A stretch of 64,000 bases of DNA, taken from NCBI GenBank assembly GCA_034440575.1, contig JAOTOL010001393.1:592501-656500 (forward strand), read 5' to 3'. The position numbers and the translations under genes are program-made. Source of the DNA: Imbricaverruca yamaguchii. Its lineage: Eukaryota; Arthropoda; Thecostraca; Neoverrucidae. Shown here piece after piece: positions 54,897 to 64,000 of the stretch. The notes beneath the pieces are model-generated. The model was not told where the DNA came from. It saw nothing but the letters and a program-made list of their open reading frames with translations, and made no database searches. Each line of letters opens with the position of its first letter. Position 1 is the stretch's first letter.

Positions 54897-55561
54897 TGTA
54901 AGAATTATTTTGTGAACCCTACACAGATGATATCGATGTTGTTGAAGTTGATTGTGTTCGTAAGAAATTGTTTGTTTTGGTGTCTGATTAGTTCAGGAAA
55001 TTAATAGGCGAGTGAGGTATTATGGAATAGGCAGTAGCAGGTAATGAACACGGGGGAACGCAACGTCAATGGGCAATCACGGAGGCCGGGCTTACCTTTC
55101 GATTACTTCAGGTAGTCACAGCACTCTGTGAATATTGATCCACTTTGATGCTAGAGTTTTGTGAGCCCTAGCACCGGTAAGTTAAAGTTGACTGGTAGTC
55201 GTAGTCGTAGTTTGGTCAGTCCAAGCGTTCGTCCCACGCGCTTACGCAGCACGCACTCCACCCCTTCTTGCGTCTCACTGCCGAGGCCGACCACTGCTCA
55301 CGTGTCGCGGCCGACGCTGACAAAGCGCCGACCCGTATGAATCACTGTAACGTGACCCCGAAGGTGACCGCTCGAAGCCAAGCAGCCCGGCCCTCCTGCC
55401 CCTGAAGGGATCGAAGGACGGGACACCATTCGAGTTGGGATAGTATGGTGGCACTATAATGTTGTGGTTGCAATGATAATAAGTGGCATTGTTATGTATG
55501 TATGTATTTAACGCTTGTATTTCAAATGCTGTGATTAATATGTGCGCGCAGAATTCTCGCA
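54897..55561 (-). repeat. BEL/Pao 3' LTR (665 bp)
   Basis: Begins TGTAAGAATTATTTTG and ends GAATTCTCGCA in plus orientation. It lies just beyond the purine tract following pol. The 117-codon open frame seen inside it also occurs in the other LTR with shifts and is not a gene. Confidence 0.93.
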
Positions 55562-55647
55562 CCCTCCCACAAACAGATGCTAAACTCGAGTTTAGCATAG
55601 AAATGGAAGTGTCTATGCATTGTGCCATATGTGTAGTCGATGGCCTT

Positions 55648-58600
55648 CTATATGTTGCCGGCTAAAGCCAGGCCCTTCACCAACTTGTCCTGTCGGATGG
55701 CTGCTTCCCGTCTAGGTTGCCTGACAGCTGACTCGTCTCTCAGTTGAACGCTCTGTATGTGATCATCTGTTTGGTGAGAAGTGTCTGTTGGTGGACTCTG
55801 TCCTGTATGGGTGCACTGAATTTCGAGAGGGTAGAGATGTGCTACAGAGTAGCGAGTCGTTTGGCCGGTGCTTGTCTTCAGTAGGACTTGCCGTACACGA
55901 CCATCATCTCCGTGAAGCAGCTTCAGAACTCTTCCCAGATGCCAGAAGATTCTTGGCTTGTTCTTTGTGCTGATAAGCACGATATCTCCGACTGCGATCT
56001 TGTCCTCCCAGGCAGTCTGAAAAACCTCCCGGGCTGTCTCACGGAGGCCGAGCAAGTAGTGACCATACCACATGTTCTTGTAGTGCTCGAGTAGTTTCTG
56101 TTGTTCTTGCAGTGTGTGATTCAGCTGCTGATGAACTTCCTCAGCGGTCGACATCCACAGAGGATCGTGTTCGTCAGAACTATCCACTAGCTGGAGTCTT
56201 GGGTTCGTATGAAGCTTGAGAATCTTGTTTGGAGTCAGAGGCTCGATTTCATCAAGGTCGCTGTGCACATACGTGATCGGTCGACTGTTGACGATGTTCT
56301 GGATTTCACTCAGTTGGGTAAGCAGCTCGTAGTAGTCCAGTTTTGCTCGTCCCACTACTTTGTAAAGGCACTGTTTCACAGTCTTGATCTGTCTCTCATA
56401 GATTCCTCCTACCCAGCTGGCGTAGACGGGTATCGTGCTGTGCTTAATGTTGTGTTGAGTCAGATGGTCTTGAAATTCGTTACTGGTGAAGATGTTCCCC
56501 AGCACCTTTTGGCTGGCTATGAAATGCTTCGCATTGTCTGTGTAAAGTGACTCTGGAACACAGTAGGTGCTACAGAAGCGTCTGAACGACTGGAGGAATG
56601 CATGGAGGCTGAGGTCTGGTACCAGATCTAGATGGATGCAGCGCAGAGCAAGACAGGTATACAGCACGATGTACATCTTCTTCAGGCTGCCATCTGGCTC
56701 TTCCACGAAGATGTGGCCCGTGTAGTCAATGGCTGTGTCGTTGAACGGTTTGATGAATTGCATTCTTTCTTTTGGTAGGTTGGTCATCTTTGGATAAGCG
56801 TATGCAAACGCATTGAGTTTCTTGCACGTGATGCAGTCAGCGAGCACTCGCTTCACGCATTGGCGTCCACACGGCAGCCAGAATCCTCTCTCCCGAAGTT
56901 CGGTGAGGGTTGTACCGACTCCAAGATGTTTGCACTGCAAGTGCTGGTCTTCGATTTGTAGTGTTGTCAGCCGATGATTTTTGCCGAGAAGAATGGGATT
57001 ATGCACTGCATATGAGTACATGTTCAGCTTGGACAGTCTGCCCTGACACCGCAGTAGTCCATGTTGGTCAACGAAAAGGTTTAGGTCGCTCACCAGCCTT
57101 GGCGTGGGTGTTCCTGGCTTGGTCGGTCTTGGTTCTTTCTTGAGGTCGTGCAGATACTTGAGTTCAGCGTTGAAGGACTCCACTTGCATCACCTTCAGCC
57201 AGTACTGCTCAGCTTGTAGCTGAGTGTCGGCTTGCCTGCGCTTCAGCTTGTTCACAAACTGGAACACGCGTGCAGTCACTCGGTGTAGTCTTCGCAGTGA
57301 AGAGAAGTGATTGATGTCCATGATGGGTGCAGTTGATGGAGTTGTTGGTACCTCCATTCCAGTCAGTCGATTCTGGAGATCGACAGTCTGCTTGGCATCT
57401 TCGGACAGACAGTGCAGAGGACTTGTTGGCCATTTCTCTGAGTCATCAGAGAGCCAGTCCGGTCCGTGGAGCCACTGATGCAGCTTCTTGCTTAGTTCTC
57501 TTGTAGATATGCCACGCGTGAGCATATCTGCAACGTTCGAAGAGGAGTCTACGTAGTGATGGGTGAGCTCGCACTTATACTTTTCTCGCAGCTTCACCTT
57601 CATGGAGGTGATATCTTCTAGCCGGTTACTGGTGAACTTGCTTTTCGACTTGCAGCCTGTTGACACCCACTCGAGGACTACTTGAGCGTCGCTCCAGAGG
57701 TAGATGTGGCTGACGGGTAGAACGAGAGAGTCCAGAATCAGCGTTAGGCACTTTAACGCTAGAAAGACAGCGAGGAGCTCCAGCTGCGGGATGCTCTTGT
57801 CGTCCGGTGCAAGTTTGCCCTTTGCGAAGACCAGTTGCGGCACAGAGCCTTCCTGCTTCAGGTAGCAGACGAATCCGTAACCCTTCTTGCTTCCATCGCA
57901 GAAGAGATGAATTTCTCCTGGCACGTTCTGCTCTGTCTCTCCAGTCTTCCTGGGTATCTGAAGCTGACGAAGCTGTAGGAGGTCGTTCTTCAACTGAGTC
58001 CATTGCTGATAAACATCGGGTGACACGTCTTCATCCCATGCTGTTCCCTCCTTCCACACCTGCTTCATGAGGAGCCTTCCTCGGATGCTCACAGGCAGGG
58101 TCAGCGAGAGTGGGTCGAAAACTTTACTGATGTTACTCAGAAGCTGTCGTTTCGTGATGTGTTGCGGTTTCTCTTCGAAACTGAAGTCAGCCAGTGACAT
58201 CATGTCCCGCTTGGTGTCGTAGAGGTATCCGAGGGCTTTCTCTTCAGGTGCGTCATGATGATTCAGCGTACCTTGAGACGCCATGGTGTCCACGAGAGGT
58301 TGGTGATTGGAAACCCAACTGCGAAGGTTGAATCCTCCTTGCTGTAGGATCTGTATGCTGTCGGTGTAGACGGAGTGAAGGACCTGTTCTTCTGAAGTTG
58401 AGAAGAGAAAGTTGTCCACGTACATCGACTGCTTGAGAGCAACGGCCGCCGCAGAAGCGGGAAACTTTTCAAGATGAAGTTGAAGAACGCGGTTGAGAAT
58501 GAACGGCGAGCAGTTGAGTCCGAACAGGATCGTCCGGAAACGATACGCTTTGAGGCCCTCTTCATTCTGCCAAAGGAAGCAGAATCGGTCTTTATCTTCC

Positions 58601-59727
58601 TCATACTTCAGGTATATCTGCAGGAAGGCCTTCTCGATGTCCGCCATGAGTACGTGTCTGTTCGTGCGGAAACGCAGAAGCAGAGTGACCAGGTCGTTAA
58701 GAAGATCGATTCCTTTGAAACATGCGTCGTTCAATGATGGCAAATCTCCGATCTTGAGACTGCAGTTGAAGACGGGGCGGATTTTCGTTGTGGTTTGTGC
58801 ATCAGTCTTGATAACGGCATGGTGAGGAATAAACACTCGTTGGTTGGCTGTGGCAGTCTTCAAGTCAACCTCCTCAATGATGCCATCTCGCAGTTGTTGC
58901 AGAAAGACAGCTGAGTAAGCGTCTAGCAAGCCTTTTTTCGACAGCCTGTCGTGAACTTTCTTCATCGTGGCCATGGCTATTTCATAGCTTTCCGGAACTT
59001 GTGAAATCTTCTCGTTAAACGGGATCTTAATGAAGTATCTACCGTCCTTAAACTCCACTTCCTTGGTGAAGTCCCGCACACGATTTTCGTCCTGAGATGA
59101 CACGTCATTTTCTTCCTTGATTCCTATGCTTTCGATGTTAAACATATGCTCGACTTGAAGATCAACATCGCTATCGCTGGACGAAGTGTGAGCCAGCGGG
59201 TGGAAGTATGTTGTCTTCGGATGTAGCGTGGAGTTCACCAAGACAGCCAGAGGTGGCGTGCAGTTGGTGATGGACTCCCTTGAAGCGTCACCAGCCACAG
59301 GTTCCATTGCTCCTGTTGGTGATGAAGTCATAGAAAGTGCTGAATGACACACCTCGGTTGAGTTTGGTGATGGAGGTAATGTCGACATTGAAGGAGTCGA
59401 TGCAGGCGCTGAAGTTAACCCTGATGTTTGTTGTGCGTTCGAAGTTTGTTGTGAGGTTGCTGTTTGTCGTGTGTTGTTCGTTTGTTGTTTGTTGTTCGTT
59501 TGTTGTGTGTTGTTCGTTTGTTGTTTGTTGTTCGTTTGTTGTTTGTTGTTCGTTTGTTGTTTGTTGTTCGTTTGTTGATGTGGCACGGCTTGTGGGGAGT
59601 TGTCCAACTCACTCACAACTGTTTCTGGTTGAGTAGCAGCGGCTTCGTTTCCGCTGCAGTGGTTACAAGTACACACCTGCTGTTTGTCGTGGTTGCATCT
59701 GCTGGTTGCCAACAGATGCGGAAACCG
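55648..59727 (-). CDS. pol: BEL/Pao RT-RNase H-integrase reading frame (same frame as Gag, after TGA)
   Basis: 1359 codons after the TGA, ending in TAG at 55648-55650. A Cys-rich start and a Gln-Thr-Asn repeat tract come first. Numbering from the TTG codon at 59712, RT covers about 220-560 with ADIEKAFLQIYL (Asp358) and YVDN (431-434, where YVDD is standard). RNase H covers about 600-740 with Asp606 (CDGSKKGYG), Glu645, Asp675 (LWSDAQ) and Asp729. Integrase covers about 905-1210 with an H-H-C-C zinc site ending CITC, then Asp996 (AIDYTG), Asp1059 (YTDNAKHF) and Glu1106 (GGIYERQIK). The first Met codon is about 114 codons in, so expression by readthrough from Gag is more plausible than independent initiation. 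Confidence 0.92.
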   Translation of the reverse strand, partial: RFPHLLATSRCNHDKQQVCTCNHCSGNEAAATQPETVVSELDNSPQAVPHQQTNNKQQTNNKQQTNNKQQTNNTQQTNNKQQTNNTRQTATSQQTSNAQQTSGLTSAPASTPSMSTLPPSPNSTEVCHSALSMTSSPTGAMEPVAGDASRESITNCTPPLAVLVNSTLHPKTTYFHPLAHTSSSDSDVDLQVEHMFNIESIGIKEENDVSSQDENRVRDFTKEVEFKDGRYFIKIPFNEKISQVPESYEIAMATMKKVHDRLSKKGLLDAYSAVFLQQLRDGIIEEVDLKTATANQRVFIPHHAVIKTDAQTTTKIRPVFNCSLKIGDLPSLNDACFKGIDLLNDLVTLLLRFRTNRHVLMADIEKAFLQIYLKYEEDKDRFCFLWQNEEGLKAYRFRTILFGLNCSPFILNRVLQLHLEKFPASAAAVALKQSMYVDNFLFSTSEEQVLHSVYTDSIQILQQGGFNLRSWVSNHQPLVDTMASQGTLNHHDAPEEKALGYLYDTKRDMMSLADFSFEEKPQHITKRQLLSNISKVFDPLSLTLPVSIRGRLLMKQVWKEGTAWDEDVSPDVYQQWTQLKNDLLQLRQLQIPRKTGETEQNVPGEIHLFCDGSKKGYGFVCYLKQEGSVPQLVFAKGKLAPDDKSIPQLELLAVFLALKCLTLILDSLVLPVSHIYLWSDAQVVLEWVSTGCKSKSKFTSNRLEDITSMKVKLREKYKCELTHHYVDSSSNVADMLTRGISTRELSKKLHQWLHGPDWLSDDSEKWPTSPLHCLSEDAKQTVDLQNRLTGMEVPTTPSTAPIMDINHFSSLRRLHRVTARVFQFVNKLKRRQADTQLQAEQYWLKVMQVESFNAELKYLHDLKKEPRPTKPGTPTPRLVSDLNLFVDQHGLLRCQGRLSKLNMYSYAVHNPILLGKNHRLTTLQIEDQHLQCKHLGVGTTLTELRERGFWLPCGRQCVKRVLADCITCKKLNAFAYAYPKMTNLPKERMQFIKPFNDTAIDYTGHIFVEEPDGSLKKMYIVLYTCLALRCIHLDLVPDLSLHAFLQSFRRFCSTYCVPESLYTDNAKHFIASQKVLGNIFTSNEFQDHLTQHNIKHSTIPVYASWVGGIYERQIKTVKQCLYKVVGRAKLDYYELLTQLSEIQNIVNSRPITYVHSDLDEIEPLTPNKILKLHTNPRLQLVDSSDEHDPLWMSTAEEVHQQLNHTLQEQQKLLEHYKNMWYGHYLLGLRETAREVFQTAWEDKIAVGDIVLISTKNKPRIFWHLGRVLKLLHGDDGRVRQVLLKTSTGQTTRYSVAHLYPLEIQCTHTGQSPPTDTSHQTDDHIQSVQLRDESAVRQPRREAAIRQDKLVKGLALAGNI
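59415..59580 (-). repeat. 18-bp repeat coding for Gln-Gln-Thr-Asn-Asn-Lys
   Basis: About six to nine copies of a unit reading TTGTTGTTCGTTTGTTGT on the plus strand. In Pol it encodes repeated QQTNNK/QQTNNT shortly after the readthrough stop and before RT. It is low in complexity, probably a flexible linker, and prone to slippage. Confidence 0.85.
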
Positions 59728-59730
59728 TCA
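59695..59730 (-). promoter_or_regulatory. Candidate stop-codon readthrough signal (UGA CGG plus hairpin)
   Basis: On the minus strand the TGA (59730-59728) is followed by CGG, one of the known leaky type II contexts. An 8-nt spacer (59727-59720) leads to an inverted repeat at 59719-59695. It has arms of 11 pairs (10 Watson-Crick and one G-U) and a CAA loop; the outer arm is GCATCTG/CAGATGC. Gag-protease and RT share the frame across it. Layout and spacing match stop-readthrough modules of retroviruses and plant RNA viruses. Function is inferred. Confidence 0.6.
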
Positions 59731-61860
59731 ATTTGAGTTGTCGTTGCGGCTGGAGGTACAGTGATCTTTCCAGCTATCGCCTGTGAGCTTGTCGGTGTTG
59801 CATGGATGCGATGAACATGGACCCGATGAATGAACGTGATGAACATGGACGCGATCATGAGCATGGACGCGATGAACGTTGGCGCGGTTGTCGTGATGAT
59901 CGTCGGCTCGGCTGGTGTGATAGCCGCCGCTGCCTTGCTCGTCACTGTTGTCTTCTTGGGTTGACATTCTCATGACGTCTACTCCGTGAAGATAGGACTG
60001 AATGTCTCCGAAAAGAAGGAGGCCGTCCAGAACTTCCAGGGCAGTACCTTGACCTAGATCAACTGTTCTCAGAGGCTTCAGAGTGCTGATGATGTCAGCT
60101 CCAAGAAGACAGTCAAAGTCTCCGATTGTGTCTGAGGACATATCGTTGAAGAACGAATCTGCGAGTCGTACACCTTGTGTCTTGAGTGTATCGACAAGAT
60201 CCTTGACGCCGGGGATGGTGTACTGCAGGTTCATCTGTTCATCGACTAGGAAGTCGTGTCTGGTGCAGGCTGTAGGTGTGAAGATGACGTCACACGTAAC
60301 TGTCTTGTAGCTGACGTCTTGTACTCCGATACAGGTTTTTACCTTGTATTGGGTCCATGGCGATTCAGAGCAGAATCCCAATTTATTTGCTAACTGCTGG
60401 CTAATGTACGAGGCTTGCGAACCGTAGTCTACCATGCACCTGACGCGTTCGCAGGCTTCTCCGTCGTTGACATGTATGAGAATGGACATTGATGGGAGTA
60501 GAACGGACTGTCCTTTGTGTGTACTGTTACAGATGATGCGCAGACTGCTTTGAAGTTGAGTGGGTTCGCCGTGTTTGACGACGCACACAGCTGCGATGTG
60601 TTGCTTGCTACTGCAAATGTTGCACGGATACGTGAGCCCTGTTGTTCGGCCTTTACATTCAGTAAGTTTGTGTGCTCCACTGCATCTGGAGCACAGGTTG
60701 AGTTCCTTGAGACGTTGAATTCTCGTATGTGGCGTTGTGAATGTGGTACATTTGAACATGGAGTGAGCACCTTCACACATTTTGCATGCCTTGAATCTCT
60801 GTGCCTCAGTGTGGAACGTCTGCAGCGAAGCCTTGCCTTCCTGCCACGTCGATGCATCACGTTGCTGCAGTCGCTTCTGCGGGTTGAACGACTTGGAAAG
60901 TTTTAACTTCACCCCAGGTAGTTCCTTGACCTGCTTCGCTTCAGTCTTCACTTGAGGAGTAGTAGTTCGCATCAAGGATTTGATGACTTCGTTGTAGTTT
61001 TCAAGCGGTTGCTTGGTACTTGGGAAGTCAGTTTTCAGGAGGGCGCCGAGTTTTGACTTGAAGTGAGTCGGGAGTTTCTCACAGATCATGAAGCTGACAA
61101 TCTTGCTGCCCAAGGTGCTTTCCTCCAGAGCGTCGTAACCGAAGGTCTTGAGCTCATAGACGGAAACACGCGCAGCATTGAAAAACGTCCTGATTGCGGC
61201 GAAGTCCCTCGCTGGTGGGGGCGTCAACTCATGTAGCTTCTTGATGTGCTGCTCGACTATGACGTCCTCGTCAAGGAACTCGCCAGTCAAGAACTTCCTT
61301 GCGATAGGGTAGTTGCTCTCCTCGTTCGAGAGGTGTTTTATGGTATCCAAGGCACAGCCGCGCAGGTAAGTTTTCAAATACATGAGCTTGGCTGCGTCAC
61401 TGTAGATGGCGTTGCCGCCAATGAGGTCATCGAACATGTGTAAGAAGTCATTGAAACTCATGACATCGTCTTGTGATCCAGAGAAGATTGGCATCTTCAA
61501 TTTCTGAACGTCCGGTAGCTTGATGCATCCAGCAGATGATCGTAATCCATCACGATGTTCTTCTTTCGGGGGTTTCACCATTGTCTTTGTGTGATCAAAA
61601 ACGGCTTTCTTGGTTTCGGAAAAAGCATCGTAAAGCTCGCTTATCCACGATTCTTCCTTGTCAAGGTCTTCTTCCTCAGTAAGAAGGGATATGTAGTCGT
61701 CATGTTTGCTTTGAACATCAGACCATGCCGTGGTCAGTTCAGCCCAGCCGTCTTGAACTAGCTCGGGGGCTTCTTTGCATGCGATGTGTTTCAACACATT
61801 TCTGTTGATTCTCGTGAAAGCGCGTCTGCAGTTTGAACGAGCAGTTTTCGACTGATCCAT
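59728..61860 (-). CDS. gag-pro: BEL/Pao Gag-protease reading frame
   Basis: 710 residues from the ATG at 61860 (MDQSKTARSN) to TGA at 59728-59730. Residues about 115-320 form the Gag core found in BEL/Pao elements (PIFSGSQDDVMSFNDFLHMF, then YLRGCALDTI). Three Cys/His segments follow: CKMCEGAHSMFKC near 359, CSRCSGAHKLTEC near 390 and a CNIC-containing segment ending at a Cys near 426. They are likely RNA-binding knuckles. A retropepsin-like domain begins at CMVDYGSQASYI (Asp near 478). The usual motif is D-S/T-G, so Tyr is odd. The frame continues in phase past the TGA into Pol. The open frame runs slightly upstream of the ATG but without another Met. Confidence 0.9.
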   Translation of the reverse strand: MDQSKTARSNCRRAFTRINRNVLKHIACKEAPELVQDGWAELTTAWSDVQSKHDDYISLLTEEEDLDKEESWISELYDAFSETKKAVFDHTKTMVKPPKEEHRDGLRSSAGCIKLPDVQKLKMPIFSGSQDDVMSFNDFLHMFDDLIGGNAIYSDAAKLMYLKTYLRGCALDTIKHLSNEESNYPIARKFLTGEFLDEDVIVEQHIKKLHELTPPPARDFAAIRTFFNAARVSVYELKTFGYDALEESTLGSKIVSFMICEKLPTHFKSKLGALLKTDFPSTKQPLENYNEVIKSLMRTTTPQVKTEAKQVKELPGVKLKLSKSFNPQKRLQQRDASTWQEGKASLQTFHTEAQRFKACKMCEGAHSMFKCTTFTTPHTRIQRLKELNLCSRCSGAHKLTECKGRTTGLTYPCNICSSKQHIAAVCVVKHGEPTQLQSSLRIICNSTHKGQSVLLPSMSILIHVNDGEACERVRCMVDYGSQASYISQQLANKLGFCSESPWTQYKVKTCIGVQDVSYKTVTCDVIFTPTACTRHDFLVDEQMNLQYTIPGVKDLVDTLKTQGVRLADSFFNDMSSDTIGDFDCLLGADIISTLKPLRTVDLGQGTALEVLDGLLLFGDIQSYLHGVDVMRMSTQEDNSDEQGSGGYHTSRADDHHDNRANVHRVHAHDRVHVHHVHSSGPCSSHPCNTDKLTGDSWKDHCTSSRNDNSN

Positions 61861-62136
61861 GGTGAAAAGCAACAAAGTTGTTGACAAGCAACGGTGTAGG
61901 CGTAAATCTAGGCGAAAATGTAGGCGAAAAGCTGGGCGGAATCCCGCCGAGAGCTAAGCGAAATTCCTCCCAAATTCTGTGCGAAAAGCTTGCCGAAAAG
62001 CCAGATGAAAACCTTGCCAAACGACAAAGAACCGATTGTCGAGAAAACAATGTGTGTGTGGCCAATGAATGATCCGGATGAATTAGACCGCTAGTGCGAC
62101 GCACAATTCACCGAAAACAATATTCACAGTTATCTG

Positions 62137-62783
62137 TGTAAAATTATTTTGTGAACCCACACAGATGATATCGATGTTGTTGAAGTTGATTGTGTTCGTA
62201 AGAAATTGTTTGTTTTGGTGTCTGATTAGTCCAGGAAATTAATAGGCGAGTGAGGTATTATGGAATAGGCAGTAGCAGGTAATGAACACGGGGACGCAAC
62301 GTCAATGGGCAATCGCGGAGGCCGGGCTTACCTTTCGATTACTTCGGTAGTACAGCACTCTGTGAATATTGATCCACTTTGATGCTAGAGTTTTGTGAGC
62401 CCTAGCACCGGTAAGTTAAAGTTGACTGGTGTCGTAGTCGTAGTTTGGTCAGTCCAAGCGTTCGTCCCACGCGCTTACGCAGCACGCACTCCACCCCTTC
62501 TTGCGTCTCACTGCCGAGGCCGACCACTGCTCACGTGTGCGGCCGACGCTGACAAAGCGCCGACCCGTATGAATCACTGTAACGTGACCCCGAAGGTGAC
62601 CGCTCGAAGCCAGCAGCCCGGCCTCCTGCCCTGAAGGGATCGAAGGACGGGACACCATTCGAGTTGGGTAGTATGGTGGACTATAATGTTGTGGTTGCAA
62701 TGATAATAAGTGGCATTTTTGTATGTATGTATTTACTTGTATTTCAAATGCTGTGATTAATATGTGCGCGCAGAATTCTCGCA
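62137..62783 (-). repeat. BEL/Pao 5' LTR (647 bp)
   Basis: Direct repeat of 54897-55561. It is upstream of gag in coding orientation. Compared with the other LTR it is 18 bp shorter, mostly through scattered one-base losses plus short gaps in the last 100 bp (plus orientation). Ends are TG...CA. It is followed on the plus strand by target duplication CGCT. Confidence 0.93.
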
Positions 62784-63015
62784 CGCTAAAGCGTAACGAC
62801 TGGTTACACTTTTTTTGGAGGTGACCTCACTTGACCTTGACTAACTCGTTGACCCTAGATGACCTGACATCAAAATGTTGATACAAAATGCCAAATTGAT
62901 GTGAGAAAGGGTATGCAAAATTCCGGCGCGCCGCTGCGCGCCGTTCCTTCACTATCCGCGGAAAACCATATGGGGGAGGGGGGTCATCAACGACCCCCGA
63001 GACGGCGCGGGTTAA
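62784..63015 (+). mobile_element. TTAA element, right part (continues from 54896)
   Basis: Starts CGCTAAAGCGTAACGACTGG and follows 30025-30258 of the intact copy, including GGAGGTGACCTCACTTGACC and CTAACTCGTTGACCCTAGA. It ends GAGACGGCGCGGGTTAA (TTAA at 63012-63015). Its reverse complement, CCCGCGCCGTCTC, matches the start of the 29407 copy, which defines the terminal inverted repeat. Confidence 0.8.
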
Positions 63016-63483
63016 TAGGAACTGAGATCTTAGGGAGGACGGAATCCACCCCCTCCCCCCGCCTTCAGTGCGAGTAATTTTCATAGCCCATCCAGGGCGC
63101 ATGTTATCTCGGATCAAGAATCACAACTTGGTACTTCTTAATACCGGGTCCGCCACCTGTCACAATCCTACCTTAGGAGGATCGGGCAGTTGTATGGACA
63201 TAGTAAGCTGCTCCCGATTAAGCTCACTAATCGATAAAATACACTTAAGCCCACTATTCTGTATTTGGCCCACTATCAACCTGGCAACTTCAAAGACATT
63301 CAAAACTAGACAATACTCAGGGCCATGCCCTTTCCGTAAAAATATGCACTTAACTGCGAAGGAAAGGTAGCGTGGAGGTTCTTAACTAATGCTTATACAT
63401 GCGCTATATAGATGGCGCAGTTCTATCGATTATGACCCCGACAGCCCACGAGTTATCGTGGTGTTGAGCTACCAAGTGTGCAA
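63016..63483. other. No recognised features
   Basis: Unique sequence right of the TTAA element. No motifs were seen. Confidence 0.5.
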
Positions 63484-63925
63484 CTAGACCACTGTGGGAT
63501 CACCACCAGACGACTGTGGAATCACCACCAGACCACTGTGGGATCACCACCAGACTACTGCGGGATCACCACCAGACTACTGTGGGATCACCACCAGACC
63601 ACTGCGGGATCACCACCAGACGACTGTGGGATCACCACCATACCACTGCTGGATCACCACCAGACGCCTGTGGGATCACCACCAGACTACTGTGGGATCA
63701 ACACGAGGCTACTGTGGGATAGCCACCACACCACTGCGGGAGCCCCAAAGACTATTTTGAAATCATCAGACTACCAACGGACCGTCACTGCACTACAGCT
63801 GGATCATGGCTGCACTACAACTGGACCACCGCTGGACCACAGCTGGACTACATCTGGACCACCGCCGGACCACAGCTGGACCATAACTGAACCACAGCTA
63901 GACCACAGCTGGACCACCGCTCCAT
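63484..63925. repeat. 23-bp minisatellite and a CTGGACCAC repeat
   Basis: About 11 copies of CCACTGTGGGATCACCACCA plus GAC at 63484-63750, then irregular CAGCTGGACCA units at 63785-63925. Confidence 0.93.
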
Positions 63926-64000
63926 GGCACACTTACCGGTGTTTTCCCGCCGACAGAATGCCACCCACCGCCACTGAGTTTCCCATGTAACTGCTGGCGC

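Larger units (their letters stand above)
54897..62783 (-). mobile_element. BEL/Pao LTR retrotransposon, nearly intact
   Basis: A 7.9-kb element with two LTRs (54897-55561 and 62137-62783) starting TGTA and ending CGCA in plus orientation. A 4-bp target duplication CGCT lies at 54893-54896 and 62784-62787. Minus-strand coding is Gag, three Cys-rich knuckles, aspartic protease, RT, RNase H and integrase, the BEL/Pao order. A purine-rich GTGGGAGGG (55562-55570) abuts the 3' LTR as polypurine tract. I see no standard TGG-type primer binding site next to the 5' LTR. One in-frame TGA (59728-59730) splits the reading frame. It sits inside a TTAA-flanked repeat copy. Confidence 0.93.

Noticed and set aside
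55275..55628. 117-codon open frame in the LTR
   Set aside because: Lies wholly inside the LTR and is frameshifted in the other LTR.

Overview
This window is eukaryotic nuclear DNA, most likely from an invertebrate. The evidence is a spliced gene with GT-AG introns, a BEL/Pao LTR retrotransposon, a non-LTR retrotransposon fragment, tRNA-derived SINEs and a very heavy load of minisatellites and microsatellites. The BEL/Pao element and the malic enzyme sequence fit an arthropod, perhaps a crustacean, but the sequence alone does not settle the species. No bacterial operons, rRNA genes or CRISPR arrays are present.

The one host gene I can reconstruct is a malic enzyme on the minus strand, spread over about 27 kb (31530 down to 4567). 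Eleven coding exon positions join with consistent splice phases into a 577 or 579 residue protein. All catalytic residues sit at a constant +3 offset from pigeon malic enzyme numbering. The last exon exists in two diverged versions, proximal (8608-8726) and distal (4567-4691). Both are in phase with the same upstream donor, so the gene probably makes two C-termini. The end of exon 4, together with its 5' splice site, has been amplified into about 15 tandem 57-bp copies (16031-16880). Each unit is exactly 19 codons, and most copies keep a GT donor.

The introns and 3' flanks hold many unrelated tandem arrays with units of 16 to 93 bp. Intron 1 (21210-31413) alone has 93, 28, 38 and 16 bp arrays and an 848-bp TTAA-flanked MITE-like element.

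Upstream of the malic enzyme, 31.5-64 kb holds no confidently recognised host gene. It contains a degenerate array of about 22-bp units (33390-35370), an 18-bp array (39160-39690), a 23-bp higher-order array with hairpin-forming linkers (41160-42910), an imperfect inverted repeat around a TA microsatellite (45200-46140), a non-LTR reverse transcriptase fragment (49761-50381) and an uninterrupted (AG)398 tract (52067-52862).

At 54897-62783 lies a nearly intact BEL/Pao retrotransposon on the minus strand, inserted into a copy of the TTAA element with a CGCT target duplication. Its Gag-protease and RT-RNase H-integrase parts share one reading frame, separated by a single TGA. That stop is followed by CGG and, after 8 nt, by an 11-bp hairpin. 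This looks like programmed stop-codon readthrough placed between protease and reverse transcriptase.
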